Of a stretch of DNA of 64,000 nucleotides, positions 22,491 through 32,958 are shown in pieces (the stretch's first letter is position 1; the number at the start of each line of letters is the position of its first letter). Below the pieces are notes generated by a model. It was not told the DNA's origin, ran no database searches, and worked only from the letters and a program-made list of their open reading frames with translations. Where the stretch lies: positions 62,001-126,000 of the forward strand of contig NZ_SHLX01000016.1 of the NCBI RefSeq assembly GCF_004764705.1. The letters are read 5' to 3'. This DNA is from Paenibacillus cymbidii (GTDB lineage: Bacteria > Bacillota > Bacilli > Paenibacillales > NBRC-103111). The translations under genes and the position numbers were made by a program.

Positions 22491-25400
22491 ACGCTGACGA
22501 CGCCACACCTTATGTGACGACAAACTGCGCCGTCTCCCCCACCAGCGTAGTCAACTACACCAGCGGCAACGTTCTTGTCGCCGTAACCGTCGGCCCATCG
22601 ACGCTGAACAACCCGCCCGCAGCCCCAATTAACGGCTGGCGAGCAGACGCCTCCTACAGCGGAGGCAAAGGCTCGCAGAGCAGCAGCTACGCATCAACGA
22701 GCGCGAGTGGCGGCAGCAAGACGCTCAATCTGACGATCGCAGCGGCAGATATCGATCTCTCCAGCCAACCAACGCAGACCCTCACCATCGACACGAAAGC
22801 GACTGTATATACGTCAGGAGGTAATTACGAAACAAGCAAGTCTTGTACGCTCACCATTACCAAGGACAGTTCCACACCATCGCCGGCTCCAACCGCGACA
22901 CCGACGCCGACGTCAACACCAACTCCGACTCCGCCATCATGCAGCACGCCGGCAACGGCAGCCATCAACGGCCCGAGCAGCGCCAAGCAAGGCGCGGAAG
23001 TCTATTTTTCCGGCTCCGGCTCGAAACAAAACGGCGGCGGCACAAACTTGTCGTATCAATGGTACTATGGTTTGCAAGACGGCAGCGGCAACGTCGGCAG
23101 CCTTATCACAGGCCCGATTGGCCGCGATGTGATCATTACGTTCGATTCAATCGGCACATATCGAGTGTGGCTCGGCGTCACCGATCTGGACAAGCCTGCC
23201 TGCGGCGCACAAACGAACATGACGCTCCAGATCAAGTCGCCCGGTCCGGATGCGAGCATTCTCGTTACCGGCGACAAAAAGGAAAAACGGCCGATGGTGC
23301 TTGACGGCTCCGGCAGCTCAACGCCTGCCGCTTTTCCGATCACGAGCCGCACGTTCACGGTAACGCCAGTTTCCGCCGGCGTCACCGCAGCGGATATTGT
23401 GACGATCGGCAGCTTGTCCGGCACCACAAGGCTGGACGTGATGTTCCGCAAACCGGGCGATTTCAAAGCCGCTTACACGGTCTGCAACGCAATTGGCTGC
23501 GACACCGCCGAAAAAACGTTCACCATCGCGCCCGACCAACTGCCCGTAGCGGTTCTGGACACGGCGGCTAAAGTGTACCGCGACCCGGACAACGACAACA
23601 AAATCACGTTCAATTTGAGCAGCGACTCTTATTCACCCGACAGCGATACGCTCGGCACGCTGGAGCTTACCGGCATTTACGATGCCGACAACGACGGCTC
23701 CTGGCTCGACGAGGACGACCGGATGACGATCAATATGAATATGGTCACCGGCAAGGCAACCGCAGAAGCGACGCAAGTTGGGCACTACCTGTTCGCGTTC
23801 CGTGTGCGCGAAACGTTCGATCCCGGCCCGTTCGCCGCGTACATCCACGACAGCGATTATCTGTGGTCCGACGTGACGTTTGCCGAGGCCGAAGCGGATA
23901 ACCAGGCGCCAACCACCGGGCTCAATGCGAGCAAGGAGTACAAGGCGGACATCTACGTGAACATCGGCAATCTTTCGGCGGCCGAACAGAATTACTTCCG
24001 CAACAACATCAACACGCTGAAAACGACGTTGCAAGCGAACCAAGTGAAGGCGAACATCAAAACAAGTACGTGGGATCCAATCGGAGAAAGCGACTACTTG
24101 AAGGACAGCAATACGAAGCTGAACCACGACATGAGCTGGAGCAACCCGGTCGACCACAAATATTTCGTCGGAGCCACCAACACACTGGCCGAGCAAGGCT
24201 CGATCGGACCGCCGGTCGCTCCGCTGGCATTGGCGCTGAATCAGTACCCGACATCCGTGCAGGTGGGCAGTACAACACAAGCGCTGTTTCCGAAGGTCGG
24301 ACCGAATCCAACGGTCATCAATTACGACTATGCACCGAATAAACAATGGTCGCTGCAAAAGGACAGCAAAGGCAACCCGTTTATCTTGGAAATCGAAGAT
24401 ACCGGCGACCAGTTCCGCCACAAGTATCAGATGATTTCTTCCAGCATGGGATCGTTCCCGCTTGTGGGAGCATTCAACGGACTGAATCAAATTGTCGGCC
24501 ATCCCAGCTACGTGAATGGCGAGTGGGTGATCTGGTCGGCGGAAGGAATCTATTATTTCGACACCTACCAGCAGCAGGCGAACTACTTCCGCAAAGCATC
24601 GAACCATTACGCGCCGACAACTTCCCCTGACAACTACGTGGTTTCCAGCGGAGTCGTCGATACGTACGTGGATGGCTACAATGTCGGTTCCAACACCTAC
24701 TGGTTTGGCGCCCAAGGCACGGTCAACACCCAGTATTTAGGCTATCGCTACAACGGCAGCTTGCGGACAATGACTGATTTCTACCCACAAATCTATGACG
24801 CCGAAGTGGTCGGCGACAAAATGGTCATCATCGCCAACAAAATAACCGGAAACGTGCCGCACAAAATTACCTTGCAAATTGGCAACGTCATTAGCTCCGA
24901 GGCATTGACCGGGGCGCCGACCGGCTACCCGATCCGGTACAGCATCAACCAAAATAAAATTTACGCCGTCGGTTACGACAAACGCACGGTGACCGCTTAC
25001 GACATGACGAGCAAAACGGTGCTCTGGACGAAAACGGCTGACGTCAATGTGTCCTTCATGGATATTGGCCTCGATTATGACGGCCAGCCCATTTATTTAT
25101 TCAAGCACGCGCTGACGTCAACGGTGCTGTACATCAGCAAAGAAGGCGCGGCATCGTCCGGCACCACCAATATCATGAATCAAATGACGCAAGAGTCGAT
25201 TCCGCCAAACGCTATTTCGTACAACACGCAGGGAGACTACTCCTGGTTCAATAGTTACCAAGCCTACTATTATGCCAATGACTGCCCATATGGGGGATGC
25301 GCGACAACAACCAAGGGTACGGTCATCCAGGTTCACAAGATGGACCGCAATGGCAAGGAAACGTACAAAGCTTTCCCGGCAGCTGATGGCACGTTCATTT

Positions 25401-28400
25401 TTGCTACCTATACCTATGAAGACGGCAATGTGGCCATTTTCGGCGTCACAAACAACAAGATTTTTTACGCCTTGGAGGAGGAGCATTACCAAATCAAGTT
25501 TGCACTCGAGAGTAATCCTTACTTTTCTCCCAATCAGCCCAATTTACGCACATACCGGGACAAACTGGGGCGACCCTATCTTTTGGCGAACGGCGGCGTG
25601 TACTATTTTGACAAAACGACGGGAAAGTTTGGGCCTAATCTCGCGACACATTACGCAAGTTCGGAAATGGGCTTGTACATCACCGACGATCAACAAGTCA
25701 AATCCAATGCTTTATCCGGCTTTTGGCAGCAGTATGGTACGAACAATATGTACCAACTGGATCTAAACGGGAAGATCGTGAGGGCCGGGACTACAGAAAG
25801 CGTGATAAACAATTACAGTATGCCGAGTTATGCGTCAGGCTCCCTCGATTACGACAAGGATGGCTATTACGCGGCAACCATAACGATCGTGGATGACAGT
25901 TACACCTACCGGACCTATTTCTATACGAATCGTCCGGAGTTTGTCTCACAAATGGAGGTCATGCACCCTACAACAGCCAATACCCCGAGCTATTCTTTGT
26001 ACGGTTCCGACGGTACGCAAACGAACGGGATGGCGATCTACGGCAAGAACAATGTCCGGGTTAAGTTCGGCGCTGACAACAATTTATATGTGTACGCGGG
26101 GACCGGACCCGCAGCAATCTATCGGCTCAATCCTGGAGTCGCCTATACCGGCAGCCTCACGCGGACAGGTGCGATCATGAACTCGACGGTATCGATCAAA
26201 CAGTTTATCGGCAACACCGAATATGTGGCCAGTGCCGGGTACACGAACTTGCCTGCCGCCAAGCCGCAGCCGCCCATTCCGTCCTATCTCGTCGATCAGA
26301 CTGTAGGCGCAACCAAAGACGACTTGATCTACGATTCCGGAAACTACCAGAATAATCGAATCGAATTCGATTCCAGCTCGAATTCTTACAGCAGACTGAA
26401 ATACAACGGGACAACGGACGCGTATGATTTTACGTTCTTCAACCCAGGCACGAAATCTTATGCGCGCACATCATTGCCCAAAAATGGACTGGCGATCGAG
26501 GAGAGTCTCAAAACGTTCCGCAACGGCGCCTACCTGTATATGCGATATAATGGCAGTGCGCCTTACAGTATCTACAAAACGACTCGCAATGGCACCTCGT
26601 TAGTGGATACCATTACGGGTGTTAGTCTGTACTCCGGGATCTCTTCGATTCAGGACGATGCCGGATATACTTATACGGTTTATAGTACTTCCACAAGTAC
26701 CTGGAACGGTTCGTCCTACGTTACCGATTTCATCACGTATTTGCGTACGAATCGCAGCGGTACTTTCGTCACGATGCAGTTGTTACCTACAAATGGCTGT
26801 CTCCTGACTTCCAAGCTTTTCTTATCCGGCGGCTATATCGCTTTTACTTGCAATGGTTATAGCGTTGCTTTGCAGGGGTACTCCGGGCAAGTGTTCCGGT
26901 ATATTAAACTTTCGGATCTCTCGACCGGAACGGCTACCAGTACCCTCCTTACCCAAGGGCTGTACAACATCACCAATATCGCTTACGACGGGAAAAATTT
27001 CTTTGCCGTAGGCCAGTACAACGTCTGGGTCGACGACTGGGGACAAAATGTCTATTACCCCGGCTTCATCTCTACAGCGCTCAATCAACGATTGCCGGGC
27101 TATAGTTTCCTGCTCGACGATTACGACTTGTATCTGGTCGGCTCGGGGATGTTATATCGGTTCAACAAAGCGGACATGACGCTGCTCGATGCCGGATGGC
27201 TGCCGGCGGTCAGTTACCCTCAGTCGGCATTCCCGTTGAAAGCGAAAGGGAAAGTCATTTATCTTTCCTCGGACAACAACGGCAACGTTTCGGTCAAGGC
27301 AGCTGGCGCGATCGATATGAGCCAGAACGATCCGGCGTTCGTCAACACGGTCGGCGGGCAAAACATCCGCACGATCTTCACCGGACCGTCATCCATCTGG
27401 GGCGCGGTGCAAACCCTGGTCAAACAAAGCGGCGGCACGTACCTGCCTTATACGTCCGCAGCCGCAGCGCTGGACGATATCGCCGCGTACATCGCCGCGG
27501 ATATCAAACAGTCGGATCCGTCCGGCGGCGCGCTTTATTTTCTGCAGGGAGACTCGGTCGATTTTGCCGGGGTGTATCAGGATTACGAGTCCGATCCGAT
27601 GCAGGCGGGCAAGTTCCGCTTCACCCACGACCCGAACGTGTTCGACAACAACCAGGGCACGGTGCCGGAGAGCGGGCAGGACATCGAGACGCCGTTATCC
27701 GGACTGAACAAGGTCGGCATGTACACCGTCTATTTCCGGGCGCAGGACGATCCGACGCAAGGAAACGCCGCGGTGAACCCGTATGCCAAATGGAGCGCGA
27801 TCCCGGCCGATCCGCTGACGTTCTATGTGCACCGGCGACCGATTGCTCATTTCAGCGTCGTGCTGCGCGACAATCCGGCCAACCCGTTGCAAGCGACGGC
27901 GACGATCAAAGAAGATTCGTACGATGCGGACCATTCGATCACAATGGCGACAACAACAAAAGGCATTGCAGCAAAAGCGTGGAAATGGAAGCTCGCCGCC
28001 GACACGGAATGGACGGACGGCACCTTGCCGTCGCCGCTGGCGAAAAACACGACGTACATGCTGTCGCTGACCGTTACCGACATTGAAGGCGCGGACAGCA
28101 TGCCGTATACGATTTCGTTCGACACAGGCCCGGCCAATATCACACCGAACCATCCGCCGGTTGTGACGATAACGAACCCGGCCAGCGCCGATCCGACGAA
28201 CCCGACGATCGTCAGCACCACGACGCCGACATTCGAGTGGACGTATACGGACGCGGAAAATGATCCGCAGGTTAAATACGAGCTGTACGTGTACAACAGC
28301 AGCAACACGCAAATCTACGATTCCGGTTGGGTAACGTCCGTCGCGCAAACACGTATGATGCCAGCATACTATTTGACAGACGGCCAGACTTACTCGGTTC

Positions 28401-29521
28401 AGGTGAAAGCGAACGACGGTTATGCCGATTCGGCGCCGGCGGCGAAAAAGTATTTCAAAATCGTACTCAACCAACCGCCTTCGGCCGACGTAACAAATCC
28501 AAGCGGAACGGCCAAAGCGACGGCGACAATTGTCAGCACGACGACGCCAACGATCCAGTGGAGCCAAACCGATCCTGATGCAGGCACCGTGTTCAAAGGA
28601 TATGAGGTGCAGATCACGAATGAAGCGAATACGCTGACGTGGACGAGCGCCGGCTGGTCGTCCAATGTTGCGGCCACATCGTCCGGCGCGATGGCGCAGA
28701 ACACGTCCGCACCCGCGCAAAGCTGGGCGGTACATGCCGCGATGCCGCTGGCCGGCGGCCAGTATTACCGGGTACGCGTACGGGTGCAGGACGATAAAGC
28801 CGTTTGGAGCAACTGGTCGACGCAGAAGTGGATGTACATCAACCGTCCGCCGACGGCTGCATTCGATTGGACCCCGAAGCCGGCGTGGGAGGGAGACACG
28901 GTAATGATAGCCAGCCAGTCGTCCGATCCTGACGGAGATCCGCTAAGCTACGTGTGGGCGGTCGAGAAGCCGGACGGCGGCTTGCTGACGGGTGCGGCGC
29001 CAACCCTTGTCGTCCCGGCTGCCGCGCCCGGCGCATACAAGACGACGCTGACGGTTTCCGACGGCCGTACGACTGCAAGCGCCTTGCATACGATCGATGT
29101 GCTGCCGCTGACCATTCAGGCGGACGTTCGGCATACGCCGGAGTGGCTGGCCAACCACGAAGCGCTTGGGCATGTTACTACGGGGCGTCCGCAAGATTTT
29201 TATTCCGGCGAACGCCTGGTATTGAGCGCCGCCAGCGCGCCGGCGCCGGTTGAGGAAGCGACAGCCCGGCTGCAGGCGACAGGCGCGGACGGAACGCCGT
29301 ACGATCTCGAAGTCGCGCTTGCTCCGGACAGCTCCGGCTACCGGTTCGACGGCGAGTTGTTCGACGAACGGATGCTGACGGTACCCGGCCGTTTGCCGAA
29401 CGGCGTTTACCAGATCCGGTTCCGTCTTCGTTATGCGAACGGCATTGTTAAAACAGAAGATGTTCCGATCACGATTATCGGCAGCATTCATGAATATGTC
29501 GGCGTCCACCGGGTTCGCTGA
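21623..29521 (+). CDS. Giant secreted multidomain surface protein
   Basis: A 2632-residue exported protein. It has an N-terminal signal peptide (MKKRRTLIAFFQIIILLSSL). Residues about 30-415 form an unrecognised beta-rich region, followed by a Pro/Thr linker (about 419-440). Two PKD-like Ig folds lie at about 441-640. The central portion (about 880-1900) has repeated Tyr/Asp-rich strands suggestive of beta-propeller blades. Two related FN3-like repeats share TIVSTTTPT (about 2173-2410), then a PKD-like domain (about 2410-2496) and a C-terminal domain. No LPXTG or SLH anchor is seen; wall anchoring may depend on the SLH protein upstream. ATG 21623 follows GGAAGGAGAG. Likely adhesive or structural; function is inferred. 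Confidence 0.85.
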   Translation: MKKRRTLIAFFQIIILLSSLVPLNIWNFASTAGQTQLSVSYPESSVVGSHSYSSSSYLTSNDVTVSAAAGKKINKISLYYGDGTLYQDNITPGAVGQHSWNGTIYVSGSSLNVKSEKNKTTLGYYAWYRYGVGTMGNLWYADGVTASPCGGAATQFDPSYPSLPLFPACSDSNLLMSGSRTAQYFAGSDQIPASAVSSSDITFTTTKNTQDDIPGPAGVASGKTDYTTSIITTTGTLDNFSVKYSQNFNHEADWIRLAAPGAAVMVYYAAFFVDISSKTYKYPTKLTVEYADDATPYVTTNCAVSPTSVVNYTSGNVLVAVTVGPSTLNNPPAAPINGWRADASYSGGKGSQSSSYASTSASGGSKTLNLTIAAADIDLSSQPTQTLTIDTKATVYTSGGNYETSKSCTLTITKDSSTPSPAPTATPTPTSTPTPTPPSCSTPATAAINGPSSAKQGAEVYFSGSGSKQNGGGTNLSYQWYYGLQDGSGNVGSLITGPIGRDVIITFDSIGTYRVWLGVTDLDKPACGAQTNMTLQIKSPGPDASILVTGDKKEKRPMVLDGSGSSTPAAFPITSRTFTVTPVSAGVTAADIVTIGSLSGTTRLDVMFRKPGDFKAAYTVCNAIGCDTAEKTFTIAPDQLPVAVLDTAAKVYRDPDNDNKITFNLSSDSYSPDSDTLGTLELTGIYDADNDGSWLDEDDRMTINMNMVTGKATAEATQVGHYLFAFRVRETFDPGPFAAYIHDSDYLWSDVTFAEAEADNQAPTTGLNASKEYKADIYVNIGNLSAAEQNYFRNNINTLKTTLQANQVKANIKTSTWDPIGESDYLKDSNTKLNHDMSWSNPVDHKYFVGATNTLAEQGSIGPPVAPLALALNQYPTSVQVGSTTQALFPKVGPNPTVINYDYAPNKQWSLQKDSKGNPFILEIEDTGDQFRHKYQMISSSMGSFPLVGAFNGLNQIVGHPSYVNGEWVIWSAEGIYYFDTYQQQANYFRKASNHYAPTTSPDNYVVSSGVVDTYVDGYNVGSNTYWFGAQGTVNTQYLGYRYNGSLRTMTDFYPQIYDAEVVGDKMVIIANKITGNVPHKITLQIGNVISSEALTGAPTGYPIRYSINQNKIYAVGYDKRTVTAYDMTSKTVLWTKTADVNVSFMDIGLDYDGQPIYLFKHALTSTVLYISKEGAASSGTTNIMNQMTQESIPPNAISYNTQGDYSWFNSYQAYYYANDCPYGGCATTTKGTVIQVHKMDRNGKETYKAFPAADGTFIFATYTYEDGNVAIFGVTNNKIFYALEEEHYQIKFALESNPYFSPNQPNLRTYRDKLGRPYLLANGGVYYFDKTTGKFGPNLATHYASSEMGLYITDDQQVKSNALSGFWQQYGTNNMYQLDLNGKIVRAGTTESVINNYSMPSYASGSLDYDKDGYYAATITIVDDSYTYRTYFYTNRPEFVSQMEVMHPTTANTPSYSLYGSDGTQTNGMAIYGKNNVRVKFGADNNLYVYAGTGPAAIYRLNPGVAYTGSLTRTGAIMNSTVSIKQFIGNTEYVASAGYTNLPAAKPQPPIPSYLVDQTVGATKDDLIYDSGNYQNNRIEFDSSSNSYSRLKYNGTTDAYDFTFFNPGTKSYARTSLPKNGLAIEESLKTFRNGAYLYMRYNGSAPYSIYKTTRNGTSLVDTITGVSLYSGISSIQDDAGYTYTVYSTSTSTWNGSSYVTDFITYLRTNRSGTFVTMQLLPTNGCLLTSKLFLSGGYIAFTCNGYSVALQGYSGQVFRYIKLSDLSTGTATSTLLTQGLYNITNIAYDGKNFFAVGQYNVWVDDWGQNVYYPGFISTALNQRLPGYSFLLDDYDLYLVGSGMLYRFNKADMTLLDAGWLPAVSYPQSAFPLKAKGKVIYLSSDNNGNVSVKAAGAIDMSQNDPAFVNTVGGQNIRTIFTGPSSIWGAVQTLVKQSGGTYLPYTSAAAALDDIAAYIAADIKQSDPSGGALYFLQGDSVDFAGVYQDYESDPMQAGKFRFTHDPNVFDNNQGTVPESGQDIETPLSGLNKVGMYTVYFRAQDDPTQGNAAVNPYAKWSAIPADPLTFYVHRRPIAHFSVVLRDNPANPLQATATIKEDSYDADHSITMATTTKGIAAKAWKWKLAADTEWTDGTLPSPLAKNTTYMLSLTVTDIEGADSMPYTISFDTGPANITPNHPPVVTITNPASADPTNPTIVSTTTPTFEWTYTDAENDPQVKYELYVYNSSNTQIYDSGWVTSVAQTRMMPAYYLTDGQTYSVQVKANDGYADSAPAAKKYFKIVLNQPPSADVTNPSGTAKATATIVSTTTPTIQWSQTDPDAGTVFKGYEVQITNEANTLTWTSAGWSSNVAATSSGAMAQNTSAPAQSWAVHAAMPLAGGQYYRVRVRVQDDKAVWSNWSTQKWMYINRPPTAAFDWTPKPAWEGDTVMIASQSSDPDGDPLSYVWAVEKPDGGLLTGAAPTLVVPAAAPGAYKTTLTVSDGRTTASALHTIDVLPLTIQADVRHTPEWLANHEALGHVTTGRPQDFYSGERLVLSAASAPAPVEEATARLQATGADGTPYDLEVALAPDSSGYRFDGELFDERMLTVPGRLPNGVYQIRFRLRYANGIVKTEDVPITIIGSIHEYVGVHRVR

Positions 29522-29622
29522 ATAGCAAATGAGTCCACCATTCTATCGAATCGCTCTATTGTTGCCGCCGCTTATTTTGCGGATAATGAAAGCGATTCTT
29601 GAACATGGCGGAGGCGAACAGT

Positions 29623-30639
29623 GTGAGCTACATGGCGCAAGCGACAGCACGGCCGGATCGGTATTTGGTAGGCGCAGATCAATATTCATCCTACAAGCAG
29701 AACGGGTTTCTGAAGGTGCCGGGGCTGATCGCCGCGGACGATATCGCACGATTGCTGGCGTGGACCGAAGATTTGATGACGGGGCGCGTGCAAGTGCCTG
29801 GAGCGGAATTTCAGCCCTCCGACAAGCCGAATCCCGATTTTTTGCAAAAGTTTACACGGGTCCATATGCTGCATCGCCTGCATGAAACGGCGGAGTGGGG
29901 GCTGCTGCATCCGCGTGTCCTGGACGTCCTCGAAGCGTTGATCGGACCTGACGTGACGGCGCTGCAATCGATGCTGTTTTTTAATCCGCCGGGCCGCGGC
30001 GGGCAAGGCTGGCACCAGGACGCTTATTATATCCGCACTTATCCCGAGACGTTGATAGGCGCATGGATTGCGCTTGAGGAGGCCGACGTCGACAACGGCT
30101 GCTTGTGGGTGGCGCCGGGCAGCAGCCGCGAACCGATTTATATGGCGGAAGGCCAGGACGGCTGGGTGCACGCGAACGGCGTCTTCGGCGACATGCAGTT
30201 TGCGGTGAACGCAAGCAACCTGGACGACGAACTGAACTCGCTTTCCAAAGTGGCGGCCCGTTACCCTGATGTGACGCCGGTGCCGATGAAGCCGGGCGAC
30301 GTGCTGTTTTTTGAATCGCATCTGCTGCACCGTTCCTACCCGAATCGCACGGAGGACCGGTTGCGCCGCGCCTATGTGTGCCATTACTGCAACGCACGCT
30401 CCTGGGTGCCGTGGAACCACGGTTCGCCTTATGAAGGCGATTCTGCGAATTACTTGCATATTTTGGCCAGGGGGCAAACGCATTTGCCTTATGCCAAGCC
30501 GGCGTTCGGCACGCCGCTCGATTTGCCCGAACCCGGGAGCGGCATCGGCAAAGGCGGACTGCCCGTCATGATGGCGTCGCCGGACGGCAATATGGAAGAA
30601 CGGCAGCAGCCGCCGGGGATGACCGACGACCACGATTGA
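29623..30639 (+). CDS. Phytanoyl-CoA dioxygenase (PhyH) family protein
   Basis: A 338-residue Fe(II)/2-oxoglutarate oxygenase. The metal ligands are His131 and Asp133 in GWHQDAYY and the distal His in LLHRSYPN (about residue 236), with a following Arg-Arg in RLRRAYVCHY for the 2-oxoglutarate carboxylate. GTG 29623 is chosen because CGGAGG at 29609-29614 precedes it at eight bases; an ATG slightly upstream is in frame but overlaps that site. The gene is followed 69 bases later by an AraC regulator, so the enzyme may belong to an inducible catabolic pair. Substrate unknown. Confidence 0.87.
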   Translation: MSYMAQATARPDRYLVGADQYSSYKQNGFLKVPGLIAADDIARLLAWTEDLMTGRVQVPGAEFQPSDKPNPDFLQKFTRVHMLHRLHETAEWGLLHPRVLDVLEALIGPDVTALQSMLFFNPPGRGGQGWHQDAYYIRTYPETLIGAWIALEEADVDNGCLWVAPGSSREPIYMAEGQDGWVHANGVFGDMQFAVNASNLDDELNSLSKVAARYPDVTPVPMKPGDVLFFESHLLHRSYPNRTEDRLRRAYVCHYCNARSWVPWNHGSPYEGDSANYLHILARGQTHLPYAKPAFGTPLDLPEPGSGIGKGGLPVMMASPDGNMEERQQPPGMTDDHD

Positions 30640-30708
30640 ACGGACTTTCCCGGGCCGGCGTTATCGGCTATAGTGGAGGAAAACGTCGGGACAGGTCGGT
30701 GTGAGGCG

Positions 30709-31629
30709 ATGACCGAACAGATTCGCAAGGCCGCGCCGTTGCCGCGCCTTATCATTTGCGGCGACGTGTTTGCCGCGGCAGGCGCAAGCTTGCCGTATCG
30801 GGAGCTGGAAGATTACGAACTGGTTTATTTTCCGATCGGTTCTCGCACCGTCTATGAAGTTGGCGGCAAACGCATCCGGATCGACCGGCCGGGTTACATT
30901 GTGACCCGGCCCGGCGAAGGGCATACGTATGAATTCGATCCGGACGTGCCGACCCGGCATTTGTTCGCCCATTTCGTCTGGGACCCGCTTCCTCCCCGCG
31001 AGTATTCGACGCTGTTGGCGGAGGCGCACTACGTGCCGGAAACGAGTCCGCTCCTCATCGACCTGCTGCAGCGTATCTTTCAATACGGCGAAGCCAAGGC
31101 GCATCGCTGGGAGACACGCTGCAACAAGCTGCTCTACGTGCTGCTCGACGAGTTGGCGGCGCTTTACGAGCTCGGGGCGGCGGCGCCCGGAGGCCACGGC
31201 AAGCTGCTCCCGGAGCAACTGCAGCGGGCGTACGATTATATCGGTACGCATCTGTATCGGACCATTCGCGTCTCCGAGCTTTGCGAGCATGCCGGCTGGA
31301 CGCATGCCCATTTCACGCGCCAGGTGCGCCACTATTTCGGCGAAACGCCGCAAATGCTGATCATGCGGCTGCGCATCGAACGGGCGAGCGAACTGCTGCC
31401 GTTCGGCAAGTGGAGCGTGAAACAAATCGCTTATGCGGTCGGCTTCGAAGACGAGCATTACTTTTCGCGTTGCTTCCGACGCATCAAAGGCATGACGCCG
31501 AGCCAGTTTCGCGACCGTTACCGGCACGATCGGCTGCACAATATCGCCTTGCCCGACGAACCGCCGACCGGACCCCGGCAGCACCGGGTGTTCCGGTTTC
31601 CGCAACCGGCGGAAGACGCTTCAACATGA
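30709..31629 (+). CDS. AraC-family transcriptional regulator
   Basis: A 306-residue protein with an N-terminal cupin-like sensing region (LVYFPIGSRTVYEVGGK, GYIVTRPGEGHTYEFD) and a C-terminal double helix-turn-helix (residues about 195-290: RVSELCEHAGWTHAHFTRQVRHYFGETPQM and SVKQIAYAVGFEDEHYFSRCFRRIKGMTPSQFRDRY). Such proteins usually bind a sugar or small polar ligand and activate adjacent genes; the PhyH gene just upstream is the natural target. The start is uncertain: GTG 30673 is in frame, and neither start has an ideal ribosome site. Confidence 0.9.
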   Translation: MTEQIRKAAPLPRLIICGDVFAAAGASLPYRELEDYELVYFPIGSRTVYEVGGKRIRIDRPGYIVTRPGEGHTYEFDPDVPTRHLFAHFVWDPLPPREYSTLLAEAHYVPETSPLLIDLLQRIFQYGEAKAHRWETRCNKLLYVLLDELAALYELGAAAPGGHGKLLPEQLQRAYDYIGTHLYRTIRVSELCEHAGWTHAHFTRQVRHYFGETPQMLIMRLRIERASELLPFGKWSVKQIAYAVGFEDEHYFSRCFRRIKGMTPSQFRDRYRHDRLHNIALPDEPPTGPRQHRVFRFPQPAEDAST

Positions 31630-31630
31630 G

Positions 31631-31680
31631 AATCGCCTTTCTCCCCGAACCCTTCGGGCCGGGAGAAAGGCGATTTGTTC
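31631..31680. terminator. Bidirectional terminator, 15-bp stem
   Basis: Arms AATCGCCTTTCTCCC (31631-31645) and GGGAGAAAGGCGATT (31661-31675) are perfectly complementary. It separates the converging AraC and RNA methyltransferase genes. The U run is short in both directions. Confidence 0.8.
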
Positions 31681-32830
31681 ATGAGTTCGTGCTGCGGCGA
31701 TACAAACCGCCGGGCGCGTGGAACTGGTACAACGCGCATTCGATGCGGCCGTTGAACAGCTTGCGTTTCTTCGTGGCGGGCCGACCGATGTAATGCTCCA
31801 ACTGACGGCTTGGCGATAGCACGAACATCGACCAATCCGGATGGCCGGCGGCGACGGAGCCAAGCTGGCGCAGCGCCTTCTCCACTTCGTCGCGGTCGCC
31901 AATCCGCTCCCCGTACGGCGGGTTCGTTGCGATGCAGCCGAACTCGCCGACCAGGCGCGTTTTGGCGACCGGCTGGACGGTGAGCCGCAGCTCTTTGGCA
32001 AGCCCGGCCGCTTTGGCGGCGGCTTGCGCCACTTCGATTGCGGCCGGATCGATGTCGCTGCCGGCGATATCGAGCGGCACATCGTCGCGCAGCAAGTCGT
32101 ACGCCTCGTCGCGCGCCTCCTGCCACAGCCGCTGCGGCACGTTCGGCCACGCCTCCGCCGGGAAGCTGCGGCGCAGCCCCGGCGCGATGTTCCAGCCGAT
32201 CATCGCCGCTTCGATCGGGAATGTGCCCGAGCCGCAGAACGGATCGACGAACGGTCGTTCCGCGTTCCAGCGGCTCAACAGCACGATGGCCGCCGCCATC
32301 GTTTCCTTCAGCGGCGCTTCGGTGACGAGCTTGCGATAGCCGCGTTTGTGCAGGCTGGGGCCGGTCGTATCGATGGTCAGCGTGGCGATGTCGTTCAGCA
32401 GCGCCACATCGACGACGTACCGCGCCCCGGTTTCCTCGAACCAGTCGGTGCGGTAGCGCTGCTTCATCTTTTCCACAATCGCTTTCTTCACGATCCCTTG
32501 GCACGCCGGCACGCTCGACAGCTGCGACTTGTGAGAGCGGCCTTCCACCGGAAACTCCCCGCGCTCCGGAATCCAGTCCGGCCACGGCAGCGCCTTTACC
32601 CCTTCGAACAGTTCGTCGAACGTTGTCGCGCGGAACTCGCCCATTTTGACCAGGAGGCGGTCGGCCGTGCGCAGCCACAGGTTGGCGCGGCAAATGGCGG
32701 CTTCGTCGCCGGCGAACGTCACCCGCCCGTTCTCCACCTGCATATCCTCATAGCCGAGCTCCTTGATTTCGCGGGCGACAACGGCTTCAAGTCCCATCGG
32801 GACGGTAGCGATCAATTGCAATTTGGGCAT
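31679..32830 (-). CDS. THUMP-domain rRNA N2-guanine methyltransferase (RlmL/YpsC family)
   Basis: A 383-residue protein. The N-terminal THUMP RNA-binding domain spans about residues 40-155 and the C-terminal Rossmann methyltransferase about 165-370 (RPFVDPFCGSGTFPIEAAMI; DIAGSDIDPAAIEVA). The catalytic motif is TNPPYGERIG, typical of N2-guanine methyltransferases acting on 23S rRNA. It is equivalent in layout to Bacillus YpsC and to the N-terminal half of E. coli RlmL. AAGAGG precedes ATG 32830. It stands alone between convergent and divergent neighbours. Confidence 0.92.
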   Translation of the reverse strand: MPKLQLIATVPMGLEAVVAREIKELGYEDMQVENGRVTFAGDEAAICRANLWLRTADRLLVKMGEFRATTFDELFEGVKALPWPDWIPERGEFPVEGRSHKSQLSSVPACQGIVKKAIVEKMKQRYRTDWFEETGARYVVDVALLNDIATLTIDTTGPSLHKRGYRKLVTEAPLKETMAAAIVLLSRWNAERPFVDPFCGSGTFPIEAAMIGWNIAPGLRRSFPAEAWPNVPQRLWQEARDEAYDLLRDDVPLDIAGSDIDPAAIEVAQAAAKAAGLAKELRLTVQPVAKTRLVGEFGCIATNPPYGERIGDRDEVEKALRQLGSVAAGHPDWSMFVLSPSRQLEHYIGRPATKKRKLFNGRIECALYQFHAPGGLYRRSTNS

Positions 32831-32958
32831 CTTCTAACCTCTTGGCATCAAGTTGTGATCCGGCCGGAAAAGCCATACAATACAGTAGTATAGGCGAAAA
32901 GAGGGCTGCATACAATTGTGCGGAACCGCATCGGTCCGCTTGGGGAAGGATGATCGTG

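Noticed and set aside
22878-22942. Minisatellite in the giant gene
   Set aside because: It encodes a Pro/Thr linker typical of secreted proteins, so a coding explanation is enough.
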